From an uncultured Eubacteriales bacterium (GTDB lineage Bacteria > Bacillota > Clostridia > Christensenellales > Borkfalkiaceae): a stretch of DNA of 64,000 nucleotides. The stretch covers positions 1 to 64,000 of the forward strand of contig UQHL01000002.1 of the NCBI GenBank assembly GCA_900540805.1, in the 5' to 3' direction. The notes beneath the pieces were generated by a model. The model ran no database searches. It was not told the DNA's origin and worked only from the letters and a program-made list of their open reading frames with translations. Numbering within the stretch: the stretch's first letter is position 1; each line of letters opens with the position of its first letter. The translations under genes and the position numbers were made by a program. This document shows positions 1 to 7,225 of this stretch, one piece after another.

Positions 1-40
1 ATATAAAAATAATTTACCCTACCAACTAAATTTTGTAGAG

Positions 41-74
41 AAGCCGTACCTTTCGAAGGTGCGGCTTTTCTTTT
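41..74 (+). terminator. Rho-independent terminator facing right
   Basis: A 10-bp stem (41-50 with 58-67, one G-U pair) closes a 7-base loop and is followed by a T-rich tail (TTCTTTT) on the plus strand. On the minus strand the hairpin lacks a good T run, so it would terminate transcription coming from the left on the plus strand better than the minus-strand late operon ending at position 73. Confidence 0.6.
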
Positions 75-705
75 ATAACTCTCTTTCTTCGGTAACGTCG
101 TTGATCTTATCGAAAGTAACCACGTTAAACGCCGTTTTATCAGCATTGAACGTAAGCCGCGGCATGCAGTTGATTACGCTGCCGACATCTTTGAGACATT
201 CCCAAAGCTGGGTTTCGGCTTCCCAGTCAAACTGCGGAGATTTTCTCTCTCTCAGAAGCGATACGATCTCCTCGTCGTCAGTCAGAAAAAACCTTGACAG
301 AGTGTACCATTTCAGCAATTTATATGCATTCAAAAGCCTTTCCGTTACGGTATAAAGGCTTTCTCGTTCGCTTTCTTCCTGCGGCTGTGTAATCTTTACG
401 CCATCAATTACAGCTCCCATAAATAGCCTTGTAGGCTCCACCAGCGTGAGATTATGCACGTAGTAGCCTTGCCCCCTGACCTCTACCGTATCGAAGCAAT
501 AAGCGGGCATAGACAGCGTATTTTCGCCGTCGGAAATCGTTAGCTCGGTCATGGACATGGGCGGAATCGGTTCCGCACTGTCCGTGATTATCATGACGCT
601 GCCCGCGTCGAGTTGTTCGTCAAGACGAAAATCGGCCGTTCCGCGGTTAGACACGGGATAATCTTTCCATTGTTTATCAAGATAAATTTTTAATATCATA
701 TTCAT
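73..705 (-). CDS. Phage tail-module protein, function unknown
   Basis: A 210-residue protein, last in the late operon as far as the window shows. Its start ATG overlaps the stop of the upstream gene by 4 bases, so the two are probably translationally coupled. I see no signal peptide or membrane segment. The N-terminal half is predicted mixed beta, and the C-terminal half contains a charged helix-rich stretch. Position after the head-tail connector genes suggests a role in tail or baseplate assembly, but I recognise no family. It ends abruptly on a charged EREL tail just before an opposite-facing terminator, so a C-terminal truncation cannot be excluded. Confidence 0.7.
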   Translation of the reverse strand: MNMILKIYLDKQWKDYPVSNRGTADFRLDEQLDAGSVMIITDSAEPIPPMSMTELTISDGENTLSMPAYCFDTVEVRGQGYYVHNLTLVEPTRLFMGAVIDGVKITQPQEESERESLYTVTERLLNAYKLLKWYTLSRFFLTDDEEIVSLLRERKSPQFDWEAETQLWECLKDVGSVINCMPRLTFNADKTAFNVVTFDKINDVTEEREL

Positions 706-1181
706 CGTCTGTTCTCCGTAAAGCCCGCGCGTCTGACGAGCTGCGCCGCGACATAATTGTCGAGTTCCCTTTGTTTATAATCCCTGTAAATCTGACTGCC
801 CGTACTGATCGCCATGCCCGCGAGCGCCACGCCGAACGTGACGGGATTAGCGGCGGCCATCGCCAGCCCGACGGTAGTGTTTACGGCGGAGATCGCGCTT
901 TCCGCACGCTGTTGTGCGTAGGTGTTCCCCGTGGCGAGGCCGATATTTGATACGACGGCGTTGAGGGCCTGTGAGCCTACGGTCTTTGCCGCCTGTATCG
1001 CGGTAGCCAGCTTCGCCTGTTTGTTCTTATCCTCCGACTGCACGGGATTTTTCGAAAGCCCGCCCTCTCGCTGCGGATCGGACGGGTTGGGCGCAGTTCC
1101 GCCTGCCGTACCGCTCCCGCCCGTATCGGACTGCATTAAAATAACGACGTCCAAAGCGCCTTGGGTAGGGATATTACTCAC
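702..1181 (-). CDS. Phage structural-module protein with alanine-rich hydrophobic segment
   Basis: A 159-residue protein of unknown family. The N-terminal third is rich in Gly, Pro, Ser and Thr and looks disordered. From about residue 57 follows an alanine-rich helical region with a long hydrophobic stretch (about residues 100-128), then a basic, aromatic C-terminus. It lies between two tail-module genes and overlaps both by a few bases (ATGA-type junctions). The amphipathic Ala-rich region could insert into or cross a membrane or form a helical bundle in a connector. This is inference; no enzymatic motif is visible. Confidence 0.65.
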   Translation of the reverse strand: MSNIPTQGALDVVILMQSDTGGSGTAGGTAPNPSDPQREGGLSKNPVQSEDKNKQAKLATAIQAAKTVGSQALNAVVSNIGLATGNTYAQQRAESAISAVNTTVGLAMAAANPVTFGVALAGMAISTGSQIYRDYKQRELDNYVAAQLVRRAGFTENRR

Positions 1182-1986
1182 CGCTTATCGCCTCCTCCGC
1201 CGTCTGAAGCGTCAAGGTATATTGCAGAAACACGCCCGCGCCGTCGGTAATGCTTACGGCCTGAATTTTGACGGGCACGACGATCGTCAAATCGGGATAT
1301 TCCACGCGATACGTATAAATCCTGTTCACGTCCTGCGCGCAGCCCTCCGCGATCTTCAAAAACTCGTTTTCTATGGGCTTGCCTGTATAAATACAGGTCA
1401 GTTGGGTGGTATGCGTGCGGGAAACAATCCGGTTTTGCGGCAGAGTTCCGCCTTGGGAAAGCGGCAGATTATTCTCGCTCGCGGACTGCATACCCCCGCC
1501 GCGCTGTGCTTTCAACAGCTTTACGTCATCGAGATATACCCCGACGTTATTTCCCACCACCGCGCCGCACTCCGCATTTTTAATCAGAATGGTTCCCGAG
1601 ACGACGATCTGTTGCGTGATCCCGCCGCTGTCCACATACGGATTTGCAGGAGCCTGCTGTTCGAGAAAGCTTTCTACTGCATACGTATCCCCCTCGGGCT
1701 GAACGACTGTAAACGACTGCCAGCCGAGGAGGGTATTTTTAATGACGAACAGAGCCCTGTCGCGCAAGGAAATATTGCTTGCGGATAAATCAAAGGTGAG
1801 CGTAACGGACAGGCTTTCCGCGTCGATTTCCTCGGTTGTAAACCCGAACGGCGTCCGCGTTGCCGCCAGCGTAACCACCGTCCTGCCGTCGCCCGCAGGC
1901 GCGACGTTCGTATTCAGATACACGGCGAAATCGTTTGCGCCGACAATACGGTTGATTACCGTTGCAAGGTATTGTAAATCTATCAT
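1174..1986 (-). CDS. Phage tail-module protein, function unknown
   Basis: A 270-residue protein. I chose the ATG at 1986, 15 codons into the open frame, because it has a GGAGG site upstream and overlaps the preceding stop as ATGA. The protein is rich in beta-forming residues throughout and has no cysteine motif or membrane segment. It sits directly after a gp10-like tail-completion gene, where siphoviruses place tail terminator, tail tube or baseplate genes. The length fits a tail tube or adaptor subunit, but no family signature is recognisable. Confidence 0.7.
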   Translation of the reverse strand: MIDLQYLATVINRIVGANDFAVYLNTNVAPAGDGRTVVTLAATRTPFGFTTEEIDAESLSVTLTFDLSASNISLRDRALFVIKNTLLGWQSFTVVQPEGDTYAVESFLEQQAPANPYVDSGGITQQIVVSGTILIKNAECGAVVGNNVGVYLDDVKLLKAQRGGGMQSASENNLPLSQGGTLPQNRIVSRTHTTQLTCIYTGKPIENEFLKIAEGCAQDVNRIYTYRVEYPDLTIVVPVKIQAVSITDGAGVFLQYTLTLQTAEEAISGE

Positions 1987-2423
1987 CTTCTTATTATCCT
2001 CCCTCCGAGCGATACGCAGTATTGACAAAAATCGTCCACCGTCTTTTCTATGTACCGCGGTTTACGGCTGTATTTGTTTGCGTAGCCGATATACCCGACT
2101 TTATCGTAATCGAACCTCACGCCGTTTTCAATGGCGTAGATACCGTTATTTTTGAGATTGCCGGGATACGGCGAATACATATTCGTGCCTTTCTTGCCGA
2201 CCGCCCGTGATTCGCCCGTTTTCAGCCTGCCGCGGTTATGGATTACTTTTCGGTCGCCTGCTTTATGGACAACCTTGCCTCCGCGTTTCACGTCTTTTGC
2301 GTAGGTTTCGGTCTTTGAATAGACCGTACGCTGATAACGCTTAAACGTAAGTACCCGTACGGGCGCGTTTTTCTTGGCGATCCTCAATAATTTCGCAGCC
2401 AGCATTTCCGCCGTGATTTTCAT
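1983..2423 (-). CDS. Putative HK97 gp10-like tail-completion protein
   Basis: A 146-residue, strongly basic protein. Its length, basic N-terminal helix, position after the head-tail connector genes and RLKTGES/MYSPYPG-type central motifs resemble gp10/tail-component proteins of siphoviruses, which sit at the head-tail interface. The gene begins one base after the stop of its upstream neighbour region and its stop overlaps the next start (ATGA). Assignment rests on position and general character, not on a diagnostic motif, so an alternative minor virion protein is possible. Confidence 0.65.
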   Translation of the reverse strand: MKITAEMLAAKLLRIAKKNAPVRVLTFKRYQRTVYSKTETYAKDVKRGGKVVHKAGDRKVIHNRGRLKTGESRAVGKKGTNMYSPYPGNLKNNGIYAIENGVRFDYDKVGYIGYANKYSRKPRYIEKTVDDFCQYCVSLGGRIIRR

Positions 2424-2424
2424 A

Positions 2425-2733
2425 TTATTGCAGCTCCAGAATATATATTTTTTTCATGCGCCCGCCCGCGCCGAGCGGCTTGCGGAAAGAGACCTGCACG
2501 GAGACGACGGCGAAAATTCGTCCTAACGCCGACACTCTATGAGTCAGCGGATCGTATTGAAACTCGCGTTCCGTCGAAACGGTAAACGCTTGCCCGCCCG
2601 AAGCGACGCCCCCGCCCTCATAGTCCGCCGAAAGCACCAAATCGGAAGAAGCGGTCGCCTTAAAGCGGAGCAATTCCCTTTCGTTTTTATCTATCAGAGT
2701 ACAGATAAAATCCGTTTTTGCATGTAAAGACAT
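2425..2733 (-). CDS. Phage head-tail joining region protein, unknown
   Basis: A 102-residue protein. The open frame extends upstream, but the ATG at 2733 is the credible start: it overlaps the previous stop as TGATG and the upstream extension is an arginine-rich shadow of the neighbouring gene. The protein is beta-rich with a central glycine-rich turn (around residues 38-50), which fits small head-closure or stopper proteins found between the connector and tail-completion genes of siphoviruses. No specific family is recognised. Confidence 0.7.
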   Translation of the reverse strand: MSLHAKTDFICTLIDKNERELLRFKATASSDLVLSADYEGGGVASGGQAFTVSTEREFQYDPLTHRVSALGRIFAVVSVQVSFRKPLGAGGRMKKIYILELQ

Positions 2734-3146
2734 CACACCACCTCTCCCGCGTACAGGATCGGGACGGGACAGGCCTTTAACGCGTCCACCGCGGCGGAGC
2801 ATACGGTCTTGCTCCGAAGCTCCGAACGCGATACCACGGCTTTCTGTCCGTCCGCCGTGATCGTAATCCCGCTCTCCGTACCCACGTCGCCTGCGTCCAG
2901 CATGTATTGCGCCTGAACGAGCAACGCGCGCTTGATCGCCGTCGCGCAATCGGGATTTGCTTTAATGATACGGTCTTTCAAATCCGAAGCACCCGTAAGA
3001 TACACGCCGCCGTCGTAGATAGCGCGGTTGACGCCGTTCATGAACGAGCGCTCTTTTTCTTTTCCGACTTCCGTCGCAAGATCGATCCCGCATTCCGTTT
3101 TCAGCTCGTCGTAAGTGATCGTTACGGGATAAGAAAATATATTCAT
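2733..3146 (-). CDS. Phage head-tail connector-like protein
   Basis: A 137-residue protein located two genes after the major capsid protein. It starts with a beta-strand, followed by helices and a long central helix containing a run typical of phage connector/adaptor proteins (residues 60-90, KRALLVQAQYMLDAGD). The C-terminus carries an AGEVV-type tail. A GGAGG site lies 9 bases before the ATG. In this position siphoviruses encode the ring proteins that bind under the portal. Role inferred from position and size. Confidence 0.7.
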   Translation of the reverse strand: MNIFSYPVTITYDELKTECGIDLATEVGKEKERSFMNGVNRAIYDGGVYLTGASDLKDRIIKANPDCATAIKRALLVQAQYMLDAGDVGTESGITITADGQKAVVSRSELRSKTVCSAAVDALKACPVPILYAGEVV

Positions 3147-3147
3147 G

Positions 3148-3609
3148 TCAGATTTTCCTCCAGGACGTAAGCCAGCGGTGCAGAAGCTCTTTCACCCTTG
3201 CGGGCGGGGGCGGAACTATGCCCGAAGGCAGTTCGCCCGAGTTGTCTTTCGTGATAATCCCCAGCGCCAGACACGCGTCGGTGTTTCTGCGCTTGACGTA
3301 TAACTCCTCCCGCACGATCTCCGACGCCCACACCGCCTGCGCCCGTTTGGCTTCTATGGGGGCGTCGTGAAAGTTCGCGGGAATGCCTCTCGTAATCCGC
3401 GGGAATTGCAGGGGCTGAAAATAATACGCCCTATCCCCTTTATACGAGAGGTTTTCCATACGTTCCAGCGCGACGGCGAGAAAGCGTTCTTTTTCCGTTT
3501 CCGTCAGTACCGCCCAGCTCACCGCCAAAGGCGAGGCGGGCGGATAGGTTTCGGAGACGACTGTATCCGCTTCCGCGACCGTCACGTACGTATCGACGTT
3601 TACCGTCAT
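3148..3609 (-). CDS. Phage head-tail adaptor (DnaT-like/gp6-like) protein
   Basis: A 153-residue protein immediately after the major capsid gene, whose stop it overlaps (ATGA). The pattern YVTVAEAD near the N-terminus, a LALERMENLSYKG-like helix, the LQFPR motif and the A-V-W-A-S-E helix match the phage family often labelled putative DnaT-like ssDNA-binding protein, which in practice occurs as an adaptor protein next to capsid genes. It probably binds the portal ring after packaging. The label DnaT is historical and I do not infer a replication role. Confidence 0.75.
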   Translation of the reverse strand: MTVNVDTYVTVAEADTVVSETYPPASPLAVSWAVLTETEKERFLAVALERMENLSYKGDRAYYFQPLQFPRITRGIPANFHDAPIEAKRAQAVWASEIVREELYVKRRNTDACLALGIITKDNSGELPSGIVPPPPARVKELLHRWLTSWRKI

Positions 3610-4505
3610 GCCGCAGCCACGGCAAGTTTGCCGTGCAGTACCAGTTCGGGCGCGAGCACTTTGGAACCGTAACGGAAGAACATCTCCATCGCGTATTCGA
3701 TCGACAGCGGAATTTTTTCAAACTCGAACCCGCTCGGCAGGACGGGCTGCGCGATAGAATCCATCGTCATCAACACGTAATCCGCGCCGTCGGGAAGATT
3801 GACGGACGAGAAGCACGCCACGCCGTTGATACCCGTAAACTTTTCGTCGGAAATCATCTGCGAGAAGTTGCGGCAGTCGTTGAGTTCGTCTTTCACCAGC
3901 CCGTAGAGCGAGGAATCCAGCACCAGCGCCATATACCGTCTGTCGATACCCCGCACGTATTTGTTTTCCGTGCCGTTTTTGCCCGTCTTTTCGAATTTCC
4001 CGACCAGCGTTTCGATCTGTCGCTTAAAGGACTTGCTCGCGTCGAGATCGGTCACGCCCAACGCGGTCGCCGCCGTGCCGCCCGTTTTCGCCGCCGAGAA
4101 AAAGTCCATGTCGAGGAAATCGGTGACGGACAGCTCGAAATTCATTTTTCTGCGCTCCACCATCGCTTTAAATCCTTCGTCCGTAAAGCTCCCGTCCGCG
4201 TCGAAGAAGTTGACTTCCTCCACGATTTCCTTGTTTTTGTCGAGATTGACGACGATGGGCGGCGCGATGATCTTATCGCCTTTGCCCGCCGCGCGCGCCG
4301 TGCCGTAGTCCTTCACCGTCGAGTTTGCGAACCGTTTGAATTCGTAAGACCCCGCCGCTCTGTTCAAATTCGCGTTTTTGGATTTGAGACGCGCCGAAAG
4401 CGCCTCTTTCTGATAGTTTTCGAAGATACCCGCAAGCACGTTTTTCAGATACGCCTTCGTGGTTCCGTTTTCAAGATAAATGCTCAATGCATCAGTCATA
4501 GCCAT
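3606..4505 (-). CDS. Major capsid protein
   Basis: A 299-residue protein directly after the scaffold gene and before the connector genes, which is the canonical place of the major capsid protein. The sequence has an N-terminal charged arm, a long spine-like helix region (about residues 85-115) and a C-terminal beta-rich domain, consistent with an HK97-type fold. No protease gene lies nearby, so maturation by cleavage is not indicated. The ATG at 4505 has an AAGGAG site 9 bases upstream. Identification rests on order, length and general layout rather than on a unique motif. Confidence 0.8.
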   Translation of the reverse strand: MAMTDALSIYLENGTTKAYLKNVLAGIFENYQKEALSARLKSKNANLNRAAGSYEFKRFANSTVKDYGTARAAGKGDKIIAPPIVVNLDKNKEIVEEVNFFDADGSFTDEGFKAMVERRKMNFELSVTDFLDMDFFSAAKTGGTAATALGVTDLDASKSFKRQIETLVGKFEKTGKNGTENKYVRGIDRRYMALVLDSSLYGLVKDELNDCRNFSQMISDEKFTGINGVACFSSVNLPDGADYVLMTMDSIAQPVLPSGFEFEKIPLSIEYAMEMFFRYGSKVLAPELVLHGKLAVAAA

Positions 4506-4531
4506 AATTTTTTTCTCCTTAAGATTTATTT

Positions 4532-5035
4532 TTAATATACGATTTGCGGCGCTTTCGTTCCCGCGTCGCCGCCCGCGTCGGGATTGGCCTGCGGCACTCC
4601 CTTGTCCCCGCTTCCGCCGAATAAGTCGGCATAGTCGGCCTTGGCCTTTTTCAAAAGCTCCGCCCCGTTTTTAATCTCGCCCTTGTCGTCCAGCTCGAGT
4701 TTTTCCAGGTCGTGCCCCGAAATCAGCAGTTTCGCGACGCTGTCCGTCGCTTTCGCGCCCTTAAACAGCTTTGTCAGCGCCTCCGTCTTTTTTGCGTTCG
4801 TTTCCCGCGTCAACGTTTCCTTTTCAAACGTTTTCAGCCGTTCCAGTTCCGCGGGGTCGAAATACAGTTCCCCGCCCTTTTGGTACTTTTTCAGTTCCGC
4901 TTTCGCGCTTTCCGAATCGCTTTGCGCAGTCGTCAGACCGTCCTGCAACTGTTTGATACTCTTTCCGTAATTCGTCATTACGCCGTTGACCTGTTCTTCG
5001 GTCAGCCCCAATGCCAAAAGTTCTTCCCGTTTCAT
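4532..5035 (-). CDS. Phage scaffolding protein (GP20-like)
   Basis: A 167-residue, highly charged, largely helical protein. Residues 1-25 (MKREELLALGLTEEQVNGVM) are the typical start of the phage GP20-type minor structural/scaffold family, followed by a coiled-coil stretch to about residue 115 and a flexible Gly/Asp-rich C-terminal tail. It lies 26 bases before the major capsid gene. Such proteins guide capsid assembly and leave the finished head. The coiled coil and gene order make this assignment fairly safe. Confidence 0.85.
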   Translation of the reverse strand: MKREELLALGLTEEQVNGVMTNYGKSIKQLQDGLTTAQSDSESAKAELKKYQKGGELYFDPAELERLKTFEKETLTRETNAKKTEALTKLFKGAKATDSVAKLLISGHDLEKLELDDKGEIKNGAELLKKAKADYADLFGGSGDKGVPQANPDAGGDAGTKAPQIVY

Positions 5036-5132
5036 AAAATACTCCTTTCGCCTTTTTATCGTGGCCAGCGCCCCACGGTGGATTTTTTATGTTTGCGTGT
5101 GTTTTACGGCCCATTCGCCCGCCGAGAGGTAT

Positions 5133-5164
5133 AAAAAAGGACAGCGCCCTAAAAGCGTTGTCCC
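5133..5164 (-). terminator. Rho-independent terminator after a small isolated gene
   Basis: On the minus strand a 9-bp GC-rich stem (5155-5163 with 5139-5147) is followed by six T residues. It lies just downstream of the gene ending at 5186 and separates it from the scaffold-capsid block. Confidence 0.8.
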
Positions 5165-5185
5165 TCGTTATTGAGTTTTGTTTGA

Positions 5186-5377
5186 TCAGTCGTTGTATTC
5201 GATAGACGTCCCGACGAGTGATTCCATAATGACTACGGTTTCATCGGTTACCAAAGCCGACATTTCCATATTGCCTTTCTTTCGCAAAAGCTCCATCAAC
5301 GGCCTTGCGGCTTCTTTAAGCTCGTCGTAAGAAATCTCTTTCATTCCGTCTCCGTCAGATACTTTTCTGAAATCCAT
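5186..5377 (-). CDS. Small acidic phage protein, unknown
   Basis: A 63-residue acidic protein with a strong GGAGGTG site 8 bases before its ATG. It is bounded by an intrinsic terminator on each side (5133-5164 and 5408-5443), so it forms its own transcription unit inserted between the minor capsid cassette and the scaffold gene. No motif is recognised; the middle is a predicted helix (ELKEAARPLMELLRKK) followed by a short beta pair. Its isolated position is that of a phage accessory (moron-like) gene, or of a second small partner of the neighbouring toxin-like gene. Both are guesses. Confidence 0.6.
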   Translation of the reverse strand: MDFRKVSDGDGMKEISYDELKEAARPLMELLRKKGNMEMSALVTDETVVIMESLVGTSIEYND

Positions 5378-5404
5378 GATCTTTCACCTCCTTGTATTTT
5401 TTGT

Positions 5405-5445
5405 ATGAAAAAAGCACTTTGCATTTGACTGCAAGGTGCTTTTAG
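5405..5445 (-). terminator. Rho-independent terminator after the immunity-like gene
   Basis: A 13-bp stem with one mismatch (5412-5424 with 5431-5443) around a 6-base loop. On the minus strand it is followed by a run of six T residues. It sits directly after the gene ending at 5452. Confidence 0.85.
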
Positions 5446-5451
5446 TTGTTA

Positions 5452-5721
5452 TTATTTTTTATTATATATTCGTTTCGCTTCTTCATATCGAATTTTTAAG
5501 CCGTTTATCATATGCGTCGGATCAAATCCAGGCTCTCCCTCCGAACAAATATCGGCCACATCGTCATTCAAATAAACTGTAGTTTCCTTATCTTCGGATA
5601 ACATTTCTTGATAATTATCATATAGATATTGCTCCATATCGCAAGAAAATTGCAATGGCTCATATTTCCCGTCAAACAATCGTTCAAACATCTCAAACGC
5701 AGTTTCAATTTTTGACTTCAT
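5452..5721 (-). CDS. Putative immunity protein for the MuF-type toxin domain
   Basis: An 89-residue, strongly acidic protein without membrane segment. It begins inside the last 17 bases of the minor capsid/toxin gene and is followed at once by a terminator, so it is co-expressed with that gene and with nothing else downstream. Both it and the 3' end of the toxin-like gene are more AT-rich than the flanking head genes. In polymorphic toxin systems the cognate immunity gene stands exactly here and is often small and acidic to neutralise a basic nuclease. No known immunity family is recognised; the role is inferred from context. Confidence 0.6.
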   Translation of the reverse strand: MKSKIETAFEMFERLFDGKYEPLQFSCDMEQYLYDNYQEMLSEDKETTVYLNDDVADICSEGEPGFDPTHMINGLKIRYEEAKRIYNKK

Positions 5722-7225
5722 ACCATTCTCCTTTAGGTTGCGTTTTTCTTATCATAGACACAACCTCTTTTTTATCGCTCGTATAGACGACCGCAATACC
5801 ATTATAATATTTAATATGCTTCCCGTCGTCCTGCGCGTAGTTAAACGACTTTTTATCAATATCTGCAATTTCTTCCAAGGAAAAGCCTCGTTGCAAAAAT
5901 CGCGCTATCCCGTGGTCGGTGAATTCAATTCCCTTTTCCCTGAAATCATAATAAGCGTTTATAGCTTTTTCTTTGAAAGTATCCGTCCAAGGTTTATCGT
6001 CTATCTTTGCAATTGTCGTCCGCTCGCGCTTTAATCGCTCCCAAGCTTCCGTGTTTTTATTATACTTGATTTTTTGCAAATCTTCAACTGTTTTGGGCGA
6101 ATTTCTGAAGTTTTTCACTTCCTTCCACCGATTAAGGGTGTTTTCGTCTTTCTTTCTGTTCCGCCACGCCTTATACGCAGGCGAAAGCTCGTTTGCGCGC
6201 CGTGCCCGACGGAAACTTGCCAGGCTTTTATACGGTATATCGCCCCGCCCCTTATAATGCGCCTGCATTTTCCGATACTCCAAAAGTTCGGCGTTCAATT
6301 GTCTGTTTCCCGCTTGCCAGGCCGCATACGCTTCTATATCCCGTTGATACCGCACGTCTTTCAGGCTCCCGTCCGCGTTATATCGGATTCGGCTGTCCTT
6401 AATCGCCTTTTCCACGTCCTCGGGCGCCTCTATTTCGGGAAACCACGGGATAAACTCGTGACGGCAATTCGGGTGCGGCAGCGCATAACCGCTTTTGAGC
6501 ACCGTCTTAAACAATGCGGGGAAACGGTTATCCTTGCCCGAGATACAATACACCTTTCCCTGATACGCGCCGCAGTATTGACAGCACTGCGGCATCGTCG
6601 TCATCTCTACGTAATCGGTGCCCGCTTGCAACGCACGACCGATCGCGCCGATATTGACGCTCTCTATCCTCGCGCTCCGCGCCGCCATCGCCGCATATGC
6701 CGAAAGCGGTTGTTTTGCTCCGTTGGCGTACTTTACCGTCAGAAGTCCGTTTTCCTCCAAATCCTTTTTAACGGCTTCCTGCACGTTGTAAACGCTGTCT
6801 TTCCCTTCCTTGCGTAAACCCTCTATCGTCTTGTTCACGCGCGTCAGAAACCCCTTTCCCGCGCTTTTTACCGCGCTTTGGAGTTCTATGTACGTGTTCC
6901 GCGAAAACGCGTTGCCCGTATATCGATATCCTTGCTTTTTCAATATTATCGCCGCTTCGCTCATGCTCAACGCGGGAGACTTCGGGACGCCCTTTCTGCC
7001 CTCCTCAAACGCGCGCGGAAGCTCGGTTTTCGCGTATTCCCTGTTCACGCCCGACAAATACGACATCGCCGCCTGAAGCGCGTTTTTCAGCTGTGTATTC
7101 AATTCCCCGCTCGTCGATGCGCCGCCGTCTTTTGTCAAAAGCTCGGTGATGTTCCGTTCCACTTGCTTGTAATATTCCGTAAATTCCCTCACGGACTTGA
7201 ACTCGGGCGGTTTTATGTATTTCAT
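5705..7225 (-). CDS. Phage minor capsid protein with C-terminal putative RNase toxin domain
   Basis: A 506-residue protein between portal and scaffold genes. Residues 1 to about 300 form a minor capsid 2/MuF-type head protein, with the characteristic CCQYC and HPNCRHEF motifs (about 210-290). Residues 310-400 are a basic linker. The last ~75 residues form an extra domain with a conserved-looking H438-x3-R442-x3-R446 pattern, then beta-strands ending in VVSMIRKT, reminiscent of BECR-type RNases (the PBECR/DUF4258 group) known at the C-termini of phage head proteins. The domain is AT-richer than the rest and is followed by a small acidic gene. Likely delivered with phage DNA or active at assembly; catalysis is inferred. 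Confidence 0.75.
   Translation of the reverse strand: MKYIKPPEFKSVREFTEYYKQVERNITELLTKDGGASTSGELNTQLKNALQAAMSYLSGVNREYAKTELPRAFEEGRKGVPKSPALSMSEAAIILKKQGYRYTGNAFSRNTYIELQSAVKSAGKGFLTRVNKTIEGLRKEGKDSVYNVQEAVKKDLEENGLLTVKYANGAKQPLSAYAAMAARSARIESVNIGAIGRALQAGTDYVEMTTMPQCCQYCGAYQGKVYCISGKDNRFPALFKTVLKSGYALPHPNCRHEFIPWFPEIEAPEDVEKAIKDSRIRYNADGSLKDVRYQRDIEAYAAWQAGNRQLNAELLEYRKMQAHYKGRGDIPYKSLASFRRARRANELSPAYKAWRNRKKDENTLNRWKEVKNFRNSPKTVEDLQKIKYNKNTEAWERLKRERTTIAKIDDKPWTDTFKEKAINAYYDFREKGIEFTDHGIARFLQRGFSLEEIADIDKKSFNYAQDDGKHIKYYNGIAVVYTSDKKEVVSMIRKTQPKGEWYEVKN

Noticed and set aside
1..72. Left attachment site of the prophage
   Set aside because: No match to the tRNA-Ser 3' end is found here or elsewhere on the left side of the window.
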